A DNA stretch of 33,707 bases from an uncultured Verrucomicrobiales bacterium (GCA_903898185.1 CAIUEN010000087.1:1-33707); one strand, 5' to 3'; numbered from the stretch's first letter, positions 1 through 9,131 are shown. Notes: generated by a model from the sequence alone, not told the origin. A program made the numbers and translations.

Positions 1-128
1 AATGCTTTCTCAAGTTGAACAAACAGTTCCACCGACGCTACGCCAACAACGTACTCAACAGTTTAAGAAATGTTCAACTTTGGTTCCAAAAAGTGGGAAT
101 TTTCAGAGGCTGGAAACTGGCTAGTTTT
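1..128. other. Window edge, no gene recognised
   Basis: All minus-strand frames that could continue the DrmA-like fragment to the right contain stop codons here. The overlapping plus-strand frames give low-complexity, arginine-rich translations with no recognisable family. I see no RNA gene or clear repeat. This is probably degraded sequence or the start of an insertion that removed the rest of the neighbouring gene. Confidence 0.4.
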
Positions 129-761
129 CTACGGGCTAGATGGAGCCCCTGTGACCGCGGAGCGAGAAAGGCCCGCAAATGGAGACGTTGGACCAAGAGT
201 TTTGGGAGCGAGTTTTCCAACGAGATACCGGTCGCGAACGCTCATGCCTATAACTTCCTCGAACGGGCCGTTCGCTGGCCCGAGTAGATCATCCATCACG
301 GCGAATTGGAGCAATCGGCGCAAATAGGTTTGCTCAGCGGGCGTCTTGCCTTCGAGCGGGGGCAGTTCGTCAAAGTTTTTACCAGTCGCCGATTTCAACG
401 CAGCGGCGAAAGTTGTCCAATCCAAGCGAGAGAACGGTAAAGATGAATTGGAAAAGGCTGGAGTATGTCGAATGAAGGATGAAGTTGGATGAGCGACCGG
501 GAGGATGGTGTCGAAGTAGAACGTTGTGGTTTCGGGGGAGCTACGAATCCGAAAGATGCGGGCGAAGGCGATGGTGACTGCCTGTCCATCTTGTTCGGAG
601 AGGATAGCCACGCCATCGCCTTCGATAACGCTTTTTACGAGATCGGGAGCTACCCTGAATGTGATGGAAAATGGATTGGTCTGGGCTTCTGGCTGGAGGA
701 GCCAAGCGTTGGGCTGCGGTAAAGCATTGCCTGTTGGCGTCGATTTTATCAAGTTGCTCAT
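129..761 (-). CDS. drmA: DrmA-like N-terminal fragment (truncated)
   Basis: About 210 residues. The second half contains a block around LLGPANG followed by VRDRYLVGKLAP, which I recognise as the N-terminal signature of DrmA, the large helicase of DISARM. Full DrmA proteins exceed 1000 residues and carry DEAD/DEAH helicase motifs, and none of these is present: the frame ends shortly after the signature and other frames are blocked. I chose the internal ATG at 761 because the extra 32 upstream codons look non-coding. No strong ribosome site precedes it. It is the last visible gene of the cluster holding DrmD-like and DrmMI-like genes, which supports the assignment. Seen: the truncation. Inferred: loss of DrmA function here, unless the gene is completed by a frameshift that I cannot detect. 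A separate small protein of the same fold is the alternative. Confidence 0.5.
   Translation of the reverse strand: MSNLIKSTPTGNALPQPNAWLLQPEAQTNPFSITFRVAPDLVKSVIEGDGVAILSEQDGQAVTIAFARIFRIRSSPETTTFYFDTILPVAHPTSSFIRHTPAFSNSSLPFSRLDWTTFAAALKSATGKNFDELPPLEGKTPAEQTYLRRLLQFAVMDDLLGPANGPFEEVIGMSVRDRYLVGKLAPKTLGPTSPFAGLSRSAVTGAPSSP
472..493. repeat. GGATGAA-type heptamer repeat inside drmA-like fragment
   Basis: A short run of ATGAAGGATGAAG units. On the coding strand it reads as a Ser-Ser-Phe-Ile-Arg-His peptide within the DrmA-like fragment. The same unit recurs at 7582-7610, 8801-8832, 9097-9126 and 9483-9512. Confidence 0.5.
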
Positions 762-900
762 AGCATAATCTTGGAAACTTGGCAGGCCGAAGCGAATCGG
801 CCTGGTTGCAAATCCTGCCCGGCACGTCAACTTCCGTCCATTTGACAGACATGCCATCCTTGATATTCAGGCTGGTCATGGTTCTGGAGTGCTGCGGTAC

Positions 901-1749
901 TTAATTTTCTTCGATTTTCGCAAATTCTAAGACGCTGTCTTCATTGTCCATCGTGAGGACGCGAACGTCGTGGCGTCGCAACTCGTCACAAATGTCACGG
1001 CACGCCTTGATGCGCTTTTCATTTTCGATAGCCTCACGGATCGTGAATAGCAGACCTTCCGGCAATTGGTTCACCTGGCGCAACCGCTCCACGCGTTTAA
1101 TCCACATGTCGCCATGGTCGTAAATTTTAGTTGACTCGTCGCGGTCCAAATCAAGCGTCTTGATGGCTCGACGCGCCACGCCTTGGGCGTTGCGCGCTTC
1201 CGACACGATCGGCATAAGCACATGAAACTCGTCGTTGCCAACCTTCTGGTTCAAACGGTAGTGGCGCAGAAGTTCATGGGCTCGCAACACTGCGGTCAGG
1301 CGGTGAGCCATGACGGTCTCCTGATACTCGCGAGTCTTTGCAAACTGCCGGTTGACGTAGCGTTCAAACAATTCGGCAAGTTTGCCAGCGGGATTTTCCG
1401 ACAACACCGTGCCCACTTCGCTGAAACGAAAGACCGACTCACGCATGCGAACCAATTCGCGAAACACGCCCATGCGCATCTCGTTATCCAGCTTATGAGC
1501 ATCGTCGCAAAGGAGCGTTTTCACCCGTCGCAATTCACTCTGAAAGGTCTGCCGTCCGTCCGAAAAAAGCTCCCGATCCAACTCGGGGAAGAAGTCCGTA
1601 ATGCGCTTGCGGCGCTGGGTTTCCATCGCGATGTCGAAGAATCCAGCTTCGCGACAAAACAGCACCACCCCCACGTTTACAAACTCACCGGTCTCCCGGT
1701 AAGGCAGGAAACGCACAACCGCGTAATTGCATGTTTGCATGGTCTTCAT
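901..1749 (-). CDS. DUF3037 family protein
   Basis: About 282 residues. The N-terminus reads CNYAVVRFLPYRETGEFVN, followed by VGVVLFC, which is the hallmark start of DUF3037 proteins. The rest is charged and mostly helical, without a recognised active site. I chose the ATG at 1749 because it forms an ATGA overlap with the stop of the upstream HipA-like gene, indicating translational coupling. DUF3037 genes are commonly paired with HipA_2-type kinases, as here, so the two probably act together. No biochemical role is established to my knowledge. A toxin-antitoxin-like or defence accessory function is an inference from context between DISARM-like genes. Confidence 0.8.
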   Translation of the reverse strand: MKTMQTCNYAVVRFLPYRETGEFVNVGVVLFCREAGFFDIAMETQRRKRITDFFPELDRELFSDGRQTFQSELRRVKTLLCDDAHKLDNEMRMGVFRELVRMRESVFRFSEVGTVLSENPAGKLAELFERYVNRQFAKTREYQETVMAHRLTAVLRAHELLRHYRLNQKVGNDEFHVLMPIVSEARNAQGVARRAIKTLDLDRDESTKIYDHGDMWIKRVERLRQVNQLPEGLLFTIREAIENEKRIKACRDICDELRRHDVRVLTMDNEDSVLEFAKIEEN

Positions 1750-2459
1750 TTTCGTATAGCCCAAAACTCATTCGGGCTGGTTTCAAACCGTTCTAATAAT
1801 TCTCTCACGGCAGCCAAATCCAATCCAGCTTGCGGCAACCATACTTCCGGCAATTCCTGCCAGATGGAAGGTAACTGCGCCAAGGCCCGACGCATCGTTT
1901 CCATCATTGCGGCCTTGAACTCTTCCGGCCACGCAACCCCGGCATCATTGAACACATGTGATTGCCAGAAGCGATACTCGTCGAAAGTATCATCAAAAGC
2001 CAGGTTCTGGTCAAACACTTGCAGTGAGCCGACGCTCCGCAGCAAATTCGGGTTGCCGCCGAATTCCGTCAACGTGCGATCTGCGTTACGTACCCACCAA
2101 TCGAAAAGCAGCACCTTGCGCTTAAGTTCCATGTCGATCCGGGCCACGTCGGAAAACGTAATTTCCTGAGCATCTTCAACCAATTGTGAGGCGAATACCA
2201 TCCCGGAGCCCAAATCGGACGCGTCCATACGGCCACTGTCTCGGATCAAGGGTGCCGGCACTTCGGCAATGCAAAAATGCGGGATTGGCAGGCCCACCAA
2301 CTGGCCAAAACGTCCCGCGACCCATTCGCAGCAGAGCGCCCGATAGCCCGCATACCGGCCTTTGACATAGAACAGTGCATCGTTTTCAGCGCGGCAAAGG
2401 AATGGGCGAGTTGTTCCTTGTTCGCTTCGGCTGACGATTTCAGTAATGGTCATGTGCAT
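1746..2459 (-). CDS. HipA-like kinase domain protein (HipA_2 type)
   Basis: 237 residues, about half the size of classical HipA, which fits the short HipA_2 group. Kinase-like features are visible: FYVKG with Lys33 as the candidate ATP-binding lysine, then LLFDWWVRNADR (117-128) followed by GGNPNLL as the catalytic-loop region, and VFDQNLAFD (148-156) as the metal-binding Asp motif. No HipB-type helix-turn-helix gene lies next to it; instead the partner is the DUF3037 gene, which starts inside its stop codon. An internal ATG at 2453 is an alternative start. The gene begins just after the Fic gene ends, so it probably shares its transcript. Serine/threonine kinase activity follows from family knowledge; its target is unknown. 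Confidence 0.75.
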   Translation of the reverse strand: MHMTITEIVSRSEQGTTRPFLCRAENDALFYVKGRYAGYRALCCEWVAGRFGQLVGLPIPHFCIAEVPAPLIRDSGRMDASDLGSGMVFASQLVEDAQEITFSDVARIDMELKRKVLLFDWWVRNADRTLTEFGGNPNLLRSVGSLQVFDQNLAFDDTFDEYRFWQSHVFNDAGVAWPEEFKAAMMETMRRALAQLPSIWQELPEVWLPQAGLDLAAVRELLERFETSPNEFWAIRK

Positions 2460-2473
2460 CTCAGGTCAGAATT

Positions 2474-3520
2474 TCAGCAAGACTTTTTCGTATCCTGACG
2501 TTCTGAAGCGTGACTGTTCGATAACGCTCGTCCTCGCGCGGTCAAACGATACCGTTGAGTGGGGCTGCGAGGCGAATCGGGCTGGGTGCGTTCGATGAGG
2601 CCAGCGGCAAGAGCTGGTTCGAGATAGTTTTTTCGGAAAGTGGGACGATGGGACAGGCTCAACTGGGCCATAAGATCGGCGGCAGCCGCATCGCCGCTAC
2701 GCAAGGCATCCAATAGGCGTTTTACTTGGTCGGTAGCTTGATCGCTTACTTGGTCGCTCGATACCGACTCCTTAATGGCGGCATTGAGTGCTTGGAGCAT
2801 GAATTCAATGAATGGTGTTGCGTTTGCGCGGTCGTCGGCTTGGGCCAAGGTGCGGTAGTACTCGGCCTGGCGGTCGCGAATCACCGTTTCGACCGGAAGA
2901 TATGCCAGAATCGGTTTCCACCGGCTAAGAATCAGCGTTTGCCACAGCCGACCCAGGCGGCCATTGCCATCCGGGAAGGGGTGAATGAACTCGAACTCGT
3001 AATGAAACACGCAACTGGCGACCAATGGGTGAACATCCGTTTTCTTGAGCCATCCCAGCAAATCATGCATTAGCGCACTAACACGCCCGGCTGGCGGGGC
3101 CATGTGAATCATTTCAGTTCCACGGAAAATTCCGACTCCGCCCGTGCGGTACGCGCCAGGGCGATCCACCAAACCGTGCATCAGAATCCCGTGAGCCTCC
3201 AGCAAGTCTTTGGTCGAGGTGGGATGCCAGCGTTCCAGAGACTCATAGGCGGCAAAGGCGTTGCGGACCTCTTGAATTTCGCGTGGTAGCCCGAGCACGC
3301 GTTTTCCGTCGATGACCGCAGTGACCTGTTCCAAGGTCAGGCTGTTGTTTTCGATAGCCAGCGATGCCTGAATGGACCGGAGACGGTTTCCACGGCGCAA
3401 CTGGGGCGTCATCGACACGCCGCTGGTCACAGAATACCGACCAATCCACTCGCTGATATCACCAACCAACTGGAGAATGGCGGGCGACAGAAAATAGGGT
3501 GGCTGGTAAGTGGTGTTCAT
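2474..3520 (-). CDS. Fic family AMP-transferase with C-terminal winged helix
   Basis: 348 residues. The complete Fic active-site motif HPFPDGNGRLGR is at 180-191, so the enzyme should transfer AMP (or a related group) to protein hydroxyl groups. An inhibitory helix motif of the form S/T-x-x-x-E-G/N is present near the N-terminus as SLAIEN (53-58), placing it in class II Fic proteins, where the inhibitory helix is in the same chain. The C-terminal ~90 residues (from about DQVKRLLDAL) look like a winged helix-turn-helix, suggesting DNA binding. It is separated from the upstream AbiJ-like gene by 157 bp, so it may have its own promoter. It is probably an intact enzyme. Confidence 0.92.
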   Translation of the reverse strand: MNTTYQPPYFLSPAILQLVGDISEWIGRYSVTSGVSMTPQLRRGNRLRSIQASLAIENNSLTLEQVTAVIDGKRVLGLPREIQEVRNAFAAYESLERWHPTSTKDLLEAHGILMHGLVDRPGAYRTGGVGIFRGTEMIHMAPPAGRVSALMHDLLGWLKKTDVHPLVASCVFHYEFEFIHPFPDGNGRLGRLWQTLILSRWKPILAYLPVETVIRDRQAEYYRTLAQADDRANATPFIEFMLQALNAAIKESVSSDQVSDQATDQVKRLLDALRSGDAAAADLMAQLSLSHRPTFRKNYLEPALAAGLIERTQPDSPRSPTQRYRLTARGRALSNSHASERQDTKKSC

Positions 3521-3677
3521 TGCGAGGTTAGTTTTTTAGCGTTTTCTGATCGAAACCAATGTTCCCAAGTAGTTCGTATTCTGCGCACGGGACTTTTTAC
3601 TATAGCGCGGGTCAACATTTATGCTGTATTCTTTGCTCATGTTGCTTGGGGATTCCTTATGTTAATCTGGTTCGGGT
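3521..3677. other. Intergenic gap upstream of fic
   Basis: This 157-bp AT-rich gap is one of the few breaks in the minus-strand gene string. It could hold the promoter for the fic-HipA-DUF3037-drmA segment. I could not single out a convincing -35/-10 pair. The plus-strand frame crossing it gives no recognisable protein. Confidence 0.35.
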
Positions 3678-4505
3678 TTATTTTCCCTCTGCGGGGGTTG
3701 TTTTGCGAATAAGGTATGTTGTTATACTGCCCGCCAAGCCGACGATGAGTTCGGCTTGGCAGGTGTCGAGCGTATTCCCTTCGCGAACATGGCGTGCCTG
3801 GTCGGAAGCATAGCCCCAAATCTTTTCGACGCCTTGATCCAACGGTTTGGGCAATAAGCCGGGATGATTTTTGATGATTGCGCCGAGAGTGGCATTTGGC
3901 TCGCCCGCCACATCGCGAGCAACACATTCCAAGGCGGCCATCCCGTGCTGAATCGCTCCCGTAATGTCAGGATTCGGACGTTTCGAAAGGTCATTTAAAG
4001 CTTCGTGCAACTCGCGACTCGCAACCGAGCGCCCTGATTCCTTTGCTAAATTGATCGCCGTACGAATTGATCTTTCAAATGATTCCTCGCCTCGAATTTC
4101 AATATGCCCGTCCACCAATTGCCAGCCGATGCCTTTTCGCCGAAATGCCTCATTCAGTTTTCGGGTAAACTCATTCAGTTTGTCTTCATTCCCTCCATAG
4201 CCAGACACCCCACTCGACTTCGCCAGGTGTTCGCAAATCACCTCAATGAAATCATAAACACGAAACCATTCGGCCTGGGAAATTAAGCCACGCACCTCAC
4301 CATCCACGTCGGGAAAACTCCAATTGCTTGCATCAGGGGATTCGAGGATCAGTTCGCATAAGATCTCGCGCAAGGTGGACGGACCAATATCCGCGTCATA
4401 GGCGAGGCGAACGACAAGGCTACGCAACCAATCGGGCGCTTCACTCCGGGTGATGATCGGCGCATCGGGTTGCTCAAATCCGTGGCGTTGGGAAAAAGAA
4501 CTCAT
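3678..4505 (-). CDS. AbiJ_NTD4-type protein with C-terminal HEPN-like region
   Basis: 275 residues. The first ~120 residues begin SFSQRHGF and continue PIITRSEAPDWLR and EWFRVYDFIEVICEHL, the pattern of the AbiJ_NTD4 domain found at the N-terminus of abortive-infection proteins. The C-terminal ~110 residues (AIQHGMAALECVARDVAGEP onward, ending in a GYASDQARHVREG segment) resemble the alpha-helical domain, possibly HEPN-derived, that usually follows it. It starts within the stop of the RES-domain gene (ATGA), so the two are translationally coupled and probably form a functional pair. Abortive infection by RNA cleavage is inferred from the family, not shown. The canonical Arg-x4-6-His HEPN motif is not clear here. 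Confidence 0.7.
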   Translation of the reverse strand: MSSFSQRHGFEQPDAPIITRSEAPDWLRSLVVRLAYDADIGPSTLREILCELILESPDASNWSFPDVDGEVRGLISQAEWFRVYDFIEVICEHLAKSSGVSGYGGNEDKLNEFTRKLNEAFRRKGIGWQLVDGHIEIRGEESFERSIRTAINLAKESGRSVASRELHEALNDLSKRPNPDITGAIQHGMAALECVARDVAGEPNATLGAIIKNHPGLLPKPLDQGVEKIWGYASDQARHVREGNTLDTCQAELIVGLAGSITTYLIRKTTPAEGK

Positions 4506-5005
4506 GTTGTAATACCGACGTCCTTCACAAAGAATGTGTCGTCAACCAAACTGCCGCTTTGGGGAAGGATTAGCAGACATGAGCCTGTTGCCCCAGCCGT
4601 GTGCATTCCATGGCTGTTGTAGAGGATTCCGCTCAATCCATACACACCTGTCAATTGCGCGGTAACTTGCTGGCAAACGCCATAGCCCCTCTCCGCTTTG
4701 GATTTCAGGAAATCGTCACGACACCCGTTGTCCTCCGACCAACGAGCAAGATCGAAGGCATGGACGGCTGACGCCGAACAACGATACGTCACGCGATCCT
4801 GCCAGTTCGTGACTTCCGTCTTCATGGTGGCGCTCCCACTCGCGATGTAGTAGGCGGTTTCGCCAGCTTGATTGAAACGGTTTTCCAGCAACGACACCGA
4901 ATTGATGGGAAATCTCGGATCGCGAGAGGCCACCCAATCGGCGGTGACGTCGATAGCTACCGTATATTTGTGAATGTCGTCGGGTGTGATTTGGTAGTCA
5001 CTCAT
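4502..5005 (-). CDS. RES-domain protein (putative NAD-targeting toxin)
   Basis: 167 residues. A RES-like core is visible: RFNQAGETAYYIASG (43-57) with the Arg...Gly-Glu...Tyr pattern, a following Thr-Glu segment, and GLSGILYNSHGM towards the C-terminus. RES toxins of type II RES-Xre systems degrade NAD+. The usual Xre antitoxin gene is absent; the overlapping AbiJ_NTD4-type gene takes the partner position. The stop of drmMI lies only 3 bp upstream, so the pair is probably expressed from the methylase transcript. Assignment rests on short motifs only. Confidence 0.65.
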   Translation of the reverse strand: MSDYQITPDDIHKYTVAIDVTADWVASRDPRFPINSVSLLENRFNQAGETAYYIASGSATMKTEVTNWQDRVTYRCSASAVHAFDLARWSEDNGCRDDFLKSKAERGYGVCQQVTAQLTGVYGLSGILYNSHGMHTAGATGSCLLILPQSGSLVDDTFFVKDVGITT

Positions 5006-5008
5006 AGT

Positions 5009-8000
5009 TCACAGTAGTTTCAGGCTCGGGGACTCAGCTTTAGACTTGCGACGTCGGTCAGCACCGGCCGCATTTTTCGTTTTCTCTTCGTGGAGGCCGG
5101 CTTTGACTTCTTCCTCGTAGCGCTGGTGGTTGAGTTGCAGGAGGCGGTCGAGGATGGTTCGACGGGCGGGTTCGCTGATGGTGTAGCGAATGCCTTGCTT
5201 GGTTTCGTGGAAGCCGTGGCCCAAGTCCAAATCGTTCCATCCGTAGGCGGCGGCCACGGCCTGATCCATTTCCACATGCAACGCTCGCAGCCGCGCGATG
5301 TCCGCCGACTCCTCGCCTGTATTGTGGAAGCGATTGTAGGTCTTCGTCAAACCCTCTTGCCGGGTTAGCATGATTTGTCGGCGGAATTCGTGATAACTTA
5401 ACCCAATTTGCTCCATGCCAACCAGTGACTTTGGAAATGGAAAAGTTTCAAAACAATCTGTTGGTGTATAGACGGCGTCTGTGCGAAGCGTCCCGCCTTG
5501 TTCAATCACCCAGATATGGTGCATGTGGCTGCACAAGAGGGCAAACATGGAGTCACTTTCAGAGGCTATGACAATCGCTTTTTGGTCGTAAACAAAACCA
5601 TTTGGAACAAATGCCGGATACTTGGTTTTGCTGGTCTGAGCAAAGACAATTACGCGTTTCAATGCCCGAATCGCAGAATAGAGAACAGGGCGTTTCTCCG
5701 CGTAATGCCACCACTTCTGGGGCAACGGATTTCGGAGAGCAAATTCCCCATTAGGTCGTCTGCGGGTTCGATCGGGCATCACCTTTTCTCTCAAAATCGC
5801 AAGGCAGTCGGGATAATCTTCCGCATACGGAGATCCTTGCGGATTATTGGTATCATCCTGCGCTTGGGTCAACGGCCAATCGAAAAAATTGATAACCCAT
5901 CGACTCGGCGACTGGTCTGGTTGCGTATTCAAATCTTCACCACCTAGATATGGGAAGATTACATCTCGATTCTTGGAATTCTTGACGAATAATTCCGCTG
6001 CTTGTTCTGGCGTCAGCACATACCCCAAGCCAAGAACATAGGAGCCGCTGTAACATTGCCCTTGATTGGCAACCAAACGAAACGGTTTACCGGATACCAT
6101 TGAAGTCGCTGACAAGTAAGCGTTGATTCCATCGACTCCGTGCTTATTGAGGCTACAAACGCCTCTCCAATCACCGTATCGAAGCCAAACACATGCAACT
6201 TCCAAATTAGCGTCACCCGGCCAAGGCTGGCTTGGAATAGCTCGATAAATGGTTGCTCCTTTTGACACAAGTTGATCAAGCCCAACTTCCCTTGTATCGC
6301 CTTGTGCGAGTGTATTTGTTGCCAAGAGACCTATAGTTCCGCCCTGAGATAGCAGGCAGTAGGCGCGTAAAAAGAAGTAGGCAGATAGGTCTGCATTGCC
6401 CCGCACATCGTTTGCAAGATTACGCACGAGGAAGTCGCGGTAGGAAATACCCCACGCAGATGTGATCTTCTTGCCTCCCATGAACGGCGGATTGCCAACG
6501 AAAACATCGAAGCCGCCTCGGGTGAAGACCTCAGGGAATTCCACCGGCCAATGGAATGGGCGGCGAAGGCCGCGAGCTTCGCGGGCGGCAGACACCAAGG
6601 CCGATTGGAGATTTGAAAGCTCAGATTTCAAAGCCGCATCAGCATCCCACTTGAGCAAGGTTTGAACACGGGACGCCTCGGATTCACGAGCGTCATCGTA
6701 GGAATTACCGTCGAGACCGCGCAGTTCCAGTGCAATAAGCAGATCAGCAATGGCTTTGACTTTGGTGGTGGCGGCTTCGGCTTCGGCGTATAGGCGGTTC
6801 TTGGCTTTGATCTGGGTATGGTCGTTGGATGGCAGGTCTTCGAGTTCGCGACGTTTGGCAGAGGCAGCATCCACGTAGCGGAACAAATTGGCGGTGGCAA
6901 AGGTGACTTGCCGTTCGCCAGGGCGGAGGCTGAAGTTTTCGATCTGCTGCACAGAAGTAACACCCAGCAGAGAATCGCCGGATTTGAGCGCGTGGTCCAG
7001 AAAGCTAAACGGACGGCCTTTCATCATAGTGACCAGCCACAAGCTGACTTTGGCCAACTCGACGGCCATTGGGTTGATGTCCACGCCGTACAGGCAGCGG
7101 CTGGCAATGAGACGACGAGCGATGATCATGCGTTCGGATTTGTCGCGTGGTAACAGTTCGGCATCTCCGGCTTTTTCCAGAACCTCACCCTCAATGGCGA
7201 CGGCGTGGCCGGACTTTTCCGCCGCATCCCATGCTTCGACGAGCCGATCGGCGAGCCAACGGCAGGTTTGCACGAGGAATGCACCCGAGCCCATTGCCAT
7301 ATCGCAGACTTTGAGCGCGAGGATTTCGCGAGGAGATTTGAGCCGCCATTCCGACTGCGTTTTGCCTTCCGCCGGGCCGATATAGACGAGCGGTTCGAGC
7401 GTGTGTTGGACAATGGGTTCGGTAAGAGACTTGGGGGTGTAGTGCGTGCCGGTCTCACGCCGTACCGCGCCGAGCGTGACGATGAAGGAATTCTCGCGGT
7501 ATGCCAACAGGTCGCCCCAGCTATTGGTGCGGAGGAATAGCAACCAAGGCTTGATGCGATCCGCGAGATCGGGAAGTAAAGTATGAAGGATGAGGGATGA
7601 AGGATGAAGGTCTGCGGGACCAGCCAGCGCTTTGCGCAATGCGCTTTCGCTGCGTCCGGTTTTTTCCAGGAGGTAGGCGAGCAACTGTTCGTCGCCTTTG
7701 GCCTTGGCTTCCTCCAGTTCGCGCAACGGGACATTCGGATTGACTGCCTTCTGCGAGCCGATGAGCCCGAGCGTGGTTTCGGGAACGCGCTTGACGGTAC
7801 GTTCGAGCAAACCTTCATAGACGTGGCCGATCTGTTCCACATCAAGCGCCTCATACGAGAGCAGTAACGCGCCGGTTCGTTGTTCGAGCACCTGCAACGC
7901 GGTAAGGAGCATAAGCACTGTGCGGTTGTCGATAGGCAACGGCACGGCGGAGATCGTGCGCCAACTTGTGCCGGTGGCGCGGCCTTCGAGAAACGGAAAA

Positions 8001-9091
8001 CGGTCGGGATCGAACAACGAGCCGCCGAGCGGAGGCAACCGGAGCGTTTCGTGTTCAATGCCCCCGAACACGGCGCGGAACACAGCGAGCAATCGTGCCC
8101 AGGCATCGTGCCGACGTTCCAAGACCTCGTCGCCGAGGCGTTCCTTTTCCTCGCGCAACTTGGCGCGCAACGTGGAGACGGCGTAGTTCTGATTGTAAAC
8201 CGGTTCTCCGAGCAGCAGGAGCTTCCGCTCTTCGGCGCAGAGCAGCACAACGAGCCGCATCATGACGGTGAGCCCGGCCTCATAAAGTTGCGCAGGCGAG
8301 ACGTCCTTCAAAAGCTGGCGGTCACGATCCTGGTCGGCGCGATCCAGCGCCTGCACCAAGACTTCGACGGCGCGGCGCACTTGTTCCCCAAGCGTGTCGG
8401 TGACTTCGTTCTGATGTTCGAGCGAGCGCAGGAACAGGGTTTCAAGTGCGCCTTCCGACGGGCCGAAGCACCGACGGACTTCCAACAGGGAAACGAACGC
8501 CTGCAAGGTGACCGGTTCCTGCTGCCAGACGCGCGCGAACCATGTGCCCAAGCTGGAACTGCCATCGGCAGGCACGCTGACAACGGTCCAGCGCTCGCCG
8601 TTGGTAACCAATCCGACACGGACGCCAGTAGCTCGGCACAACATGGTCATGCGCTCAATGGGCGAGGCTGACCACGACTCCCCGGCTTGCGGCGCGGTGA
8701 GATTGACATCCGGCGAGTAGCACGCGATGAGGAATCGGGCGGTCTCGCCGGAGATTACAGCGAAATCAGGTTTCACTACAGCGCCGGTGAGCGGCTCAGT
8801 GAAGGATAAAGTATGAGGGATGAAGGATGAAGATTTGAGGACGCTGGATTCGTATTCCAGGAGTTCTTCCAAGATGAGGTGAACCCATTCGCGATGGAGA
8901 GCCGCAAGTTGGTCATCCTCGTTATCAACAGCGTCCCGCCACTCGTCGTAGGCACTGCGGATGCGCTGGCGCCTGCGGGTCTCGACTTTCACCAAGCCCT
9001 GTGGAAAAGCATCTTCGAGAACGCCGACAGCCAGAAACGGCCCGGTCTTCTCGACCAAATTCAACCATTCGATATGTTGGGCGGAGCTCAT
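5009..9091 (-). CDS. drmMI: DrmMI-like Eco57I-type N6-adenine DNA methyltransferase
   Basis: 1360 residues. SAM-binding motif I is VCDMAMGSGAF (595-605) and the catalytic motif is NPPF (867-870), the pair expected for an N6-adenine methyltransferase. A GTHYTPKSLTEPIV segment (548-561) precedes motif I, as in Eco57I-type enzymes. The ~500-residue N-terminal part is typical of large methylases in DISARM class 1 (DrmMI), BREX (PglX) and type IIG systems. No PD-(D/E)xK nuclease signature is obvious. Proximity to a DrmD-like SNF2 helicase favours DrmMI. Two short heptamer-repeat insertions lie in frame and encode SSSFIPHT (87-94) and LHPSSLILHT (495-504); they do not break the frame. The ATG at 9091 lies near another heptamer repeat. 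It probably methylates host DNA for self-recognition. Confidence 0.85.
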   Translation of the reverse strand: MSSAQHIEWLNLVEKTGPFLAVGVLEDAFPQGLVKVETRRRQRIRSAYDEWRDAVDNEDDQLAALHREWVHLILEELLEYESSVLKSSSFIPHTLSFTEPLTGAVVKPDFAVISGETARFLIACYSPDVNLTAPQAGESWSASPIERMTMLCRATGVRVGLVTNGERWTVVSVPADGSSSLGTWFARVWQQEPVTLQAFVSLLEVRRCFGPSEGALETLFLRSLEHQNEVTDTLGEQVRRAVEVLVQALDRADQDRDRQLLKDVSPAQLYEAGLTVMMRLVVLLCAEERKLLLLGEPVYNQNYAVSTLRAKLREEKERLGDEVLERRHDAWARLLAVFRAVFGGIEHETLRLPPLGGSLFDPDRFPFLEGRATGTSWRTISAVPLPIDNRTVLMLLTALQVLEQRTGALLLSYEALDVEQIGHVYEGLLERTVKRVPETTLGLIGSQKAVNPNVPLRELEEAKAKGDEQLLAYLLEKTGRSESALRKALAGPADLHPSSLILHTLLPDLADRIKPWLLFLRTNSWGDLLAYRENSFIVTLGAVRRETGTHYTPKSLTEPIVQHTLEPLVYIGPAEGKTQSEWRLKSPREILALKVCDMAMGSGAFLVQTCRWLADRLVEAWDAAEKSGHAVAIEGEVLEKAGDAELLPRDKSERMIIARRLIASRCLYGVDINPMAVELAKVSLWLVTMMKGRPFSFLDHALKSGDSLLGVTSVQQIENFSLRPGERQVTFATANLFRYVDAASAKRRELEDLPSNDHTQIKAKNRLYAEAEAATTKVKAIADLLIALELRGLDGNSYDDARESEASRVQTLLKWDADAALKSELSNLQSALVSAAREARGLRRPFHWPVEFPEVFTRGGFDVFVGNPPFMGGKKITSAWGISYRDFLVRNLANDVRGNADLSAYFFLRAYCLLSQGGTIGLLATNTLAQGDTREVGLDQLVSKGATIYRAIPSQPWPGDANLEVACVWLRYGDWRGVCSLNKHGVDGINAYLSATSMVSGKPFRLVANQGQCYSGSYVLGLGYVLTPEQAAELFVKNSKNRDVIFPYLGGEDLNTQPDQSPSRWVINFFDWPLTQAQDDTNNPQGSPYAEDYPDCLAILREKVMPDRTRRRPNGEFALRNPLPQKWWHYAEKRPVLYSAIRALKRVIVFAQTSKTKYPAFVPNGFVYDQKAIVIASESDSMFALLCSHMHHIWVIEQGGTLRTDAVYTPTDCFETFPFPKSLVGMEQIGLSYHEFRRQIMLTRQEGLTKTYNRFHNTGEESADIARLRALHVEMDQAVAAAYGWNDLDLGHGFHETKQGIRYTISEPARRTILDRLLQLNHQRYEEEVKAGLHEEKTKNAAGADRRRKSKAESPSLKLL
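7582..7610. repeat. GGATGAA-type heptamer repeat inside drmMI
   Basis: Four near-tandem GGATGAA/GGATGAG units. On the coding strand they read LHPSSLILHT, in frame within the methylase, in a region between the N-terminal domain and motif I. Confidence 0.65.
8801..8832. repeat. GGATGAA-type heptamer repeat inside drmMI (second copy)
   Basis: This run of GGATGAA-like units is interrupted by ATAAAGT. It is read on the coding strand as SSSFIPHT near residue 90 of the methylase. It shares the layout GGATAAAGTATGAGGGATGA with the neighbouring copies. Confidence 0.6.
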
Positions 9092-9096
9092 GGGGA

Positions 9097-9126
9097 AAGG
9101 ATGAAGGATGAGGGATGAAGGATAAA
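9097..9126. repeat. GGATGAA-type heptamer repeat between drmMI and four-helix-bundle gene
   Basis: Tandem GGATGAAGGATGAGGGATGA units fill the short gap upstream of the drmMI start. They may affect the leader region of the methylase mRNA. Confidence 0.65.
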
Positions 9127-9131
9127 AAACC

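Noticed and set aside
1183-2169. Long plus-strand frame of 328 codons
   Set aside because: It is antisense to the DUF3037 and HipA-like genes, which show real family motifs; its own translation matches nothing.
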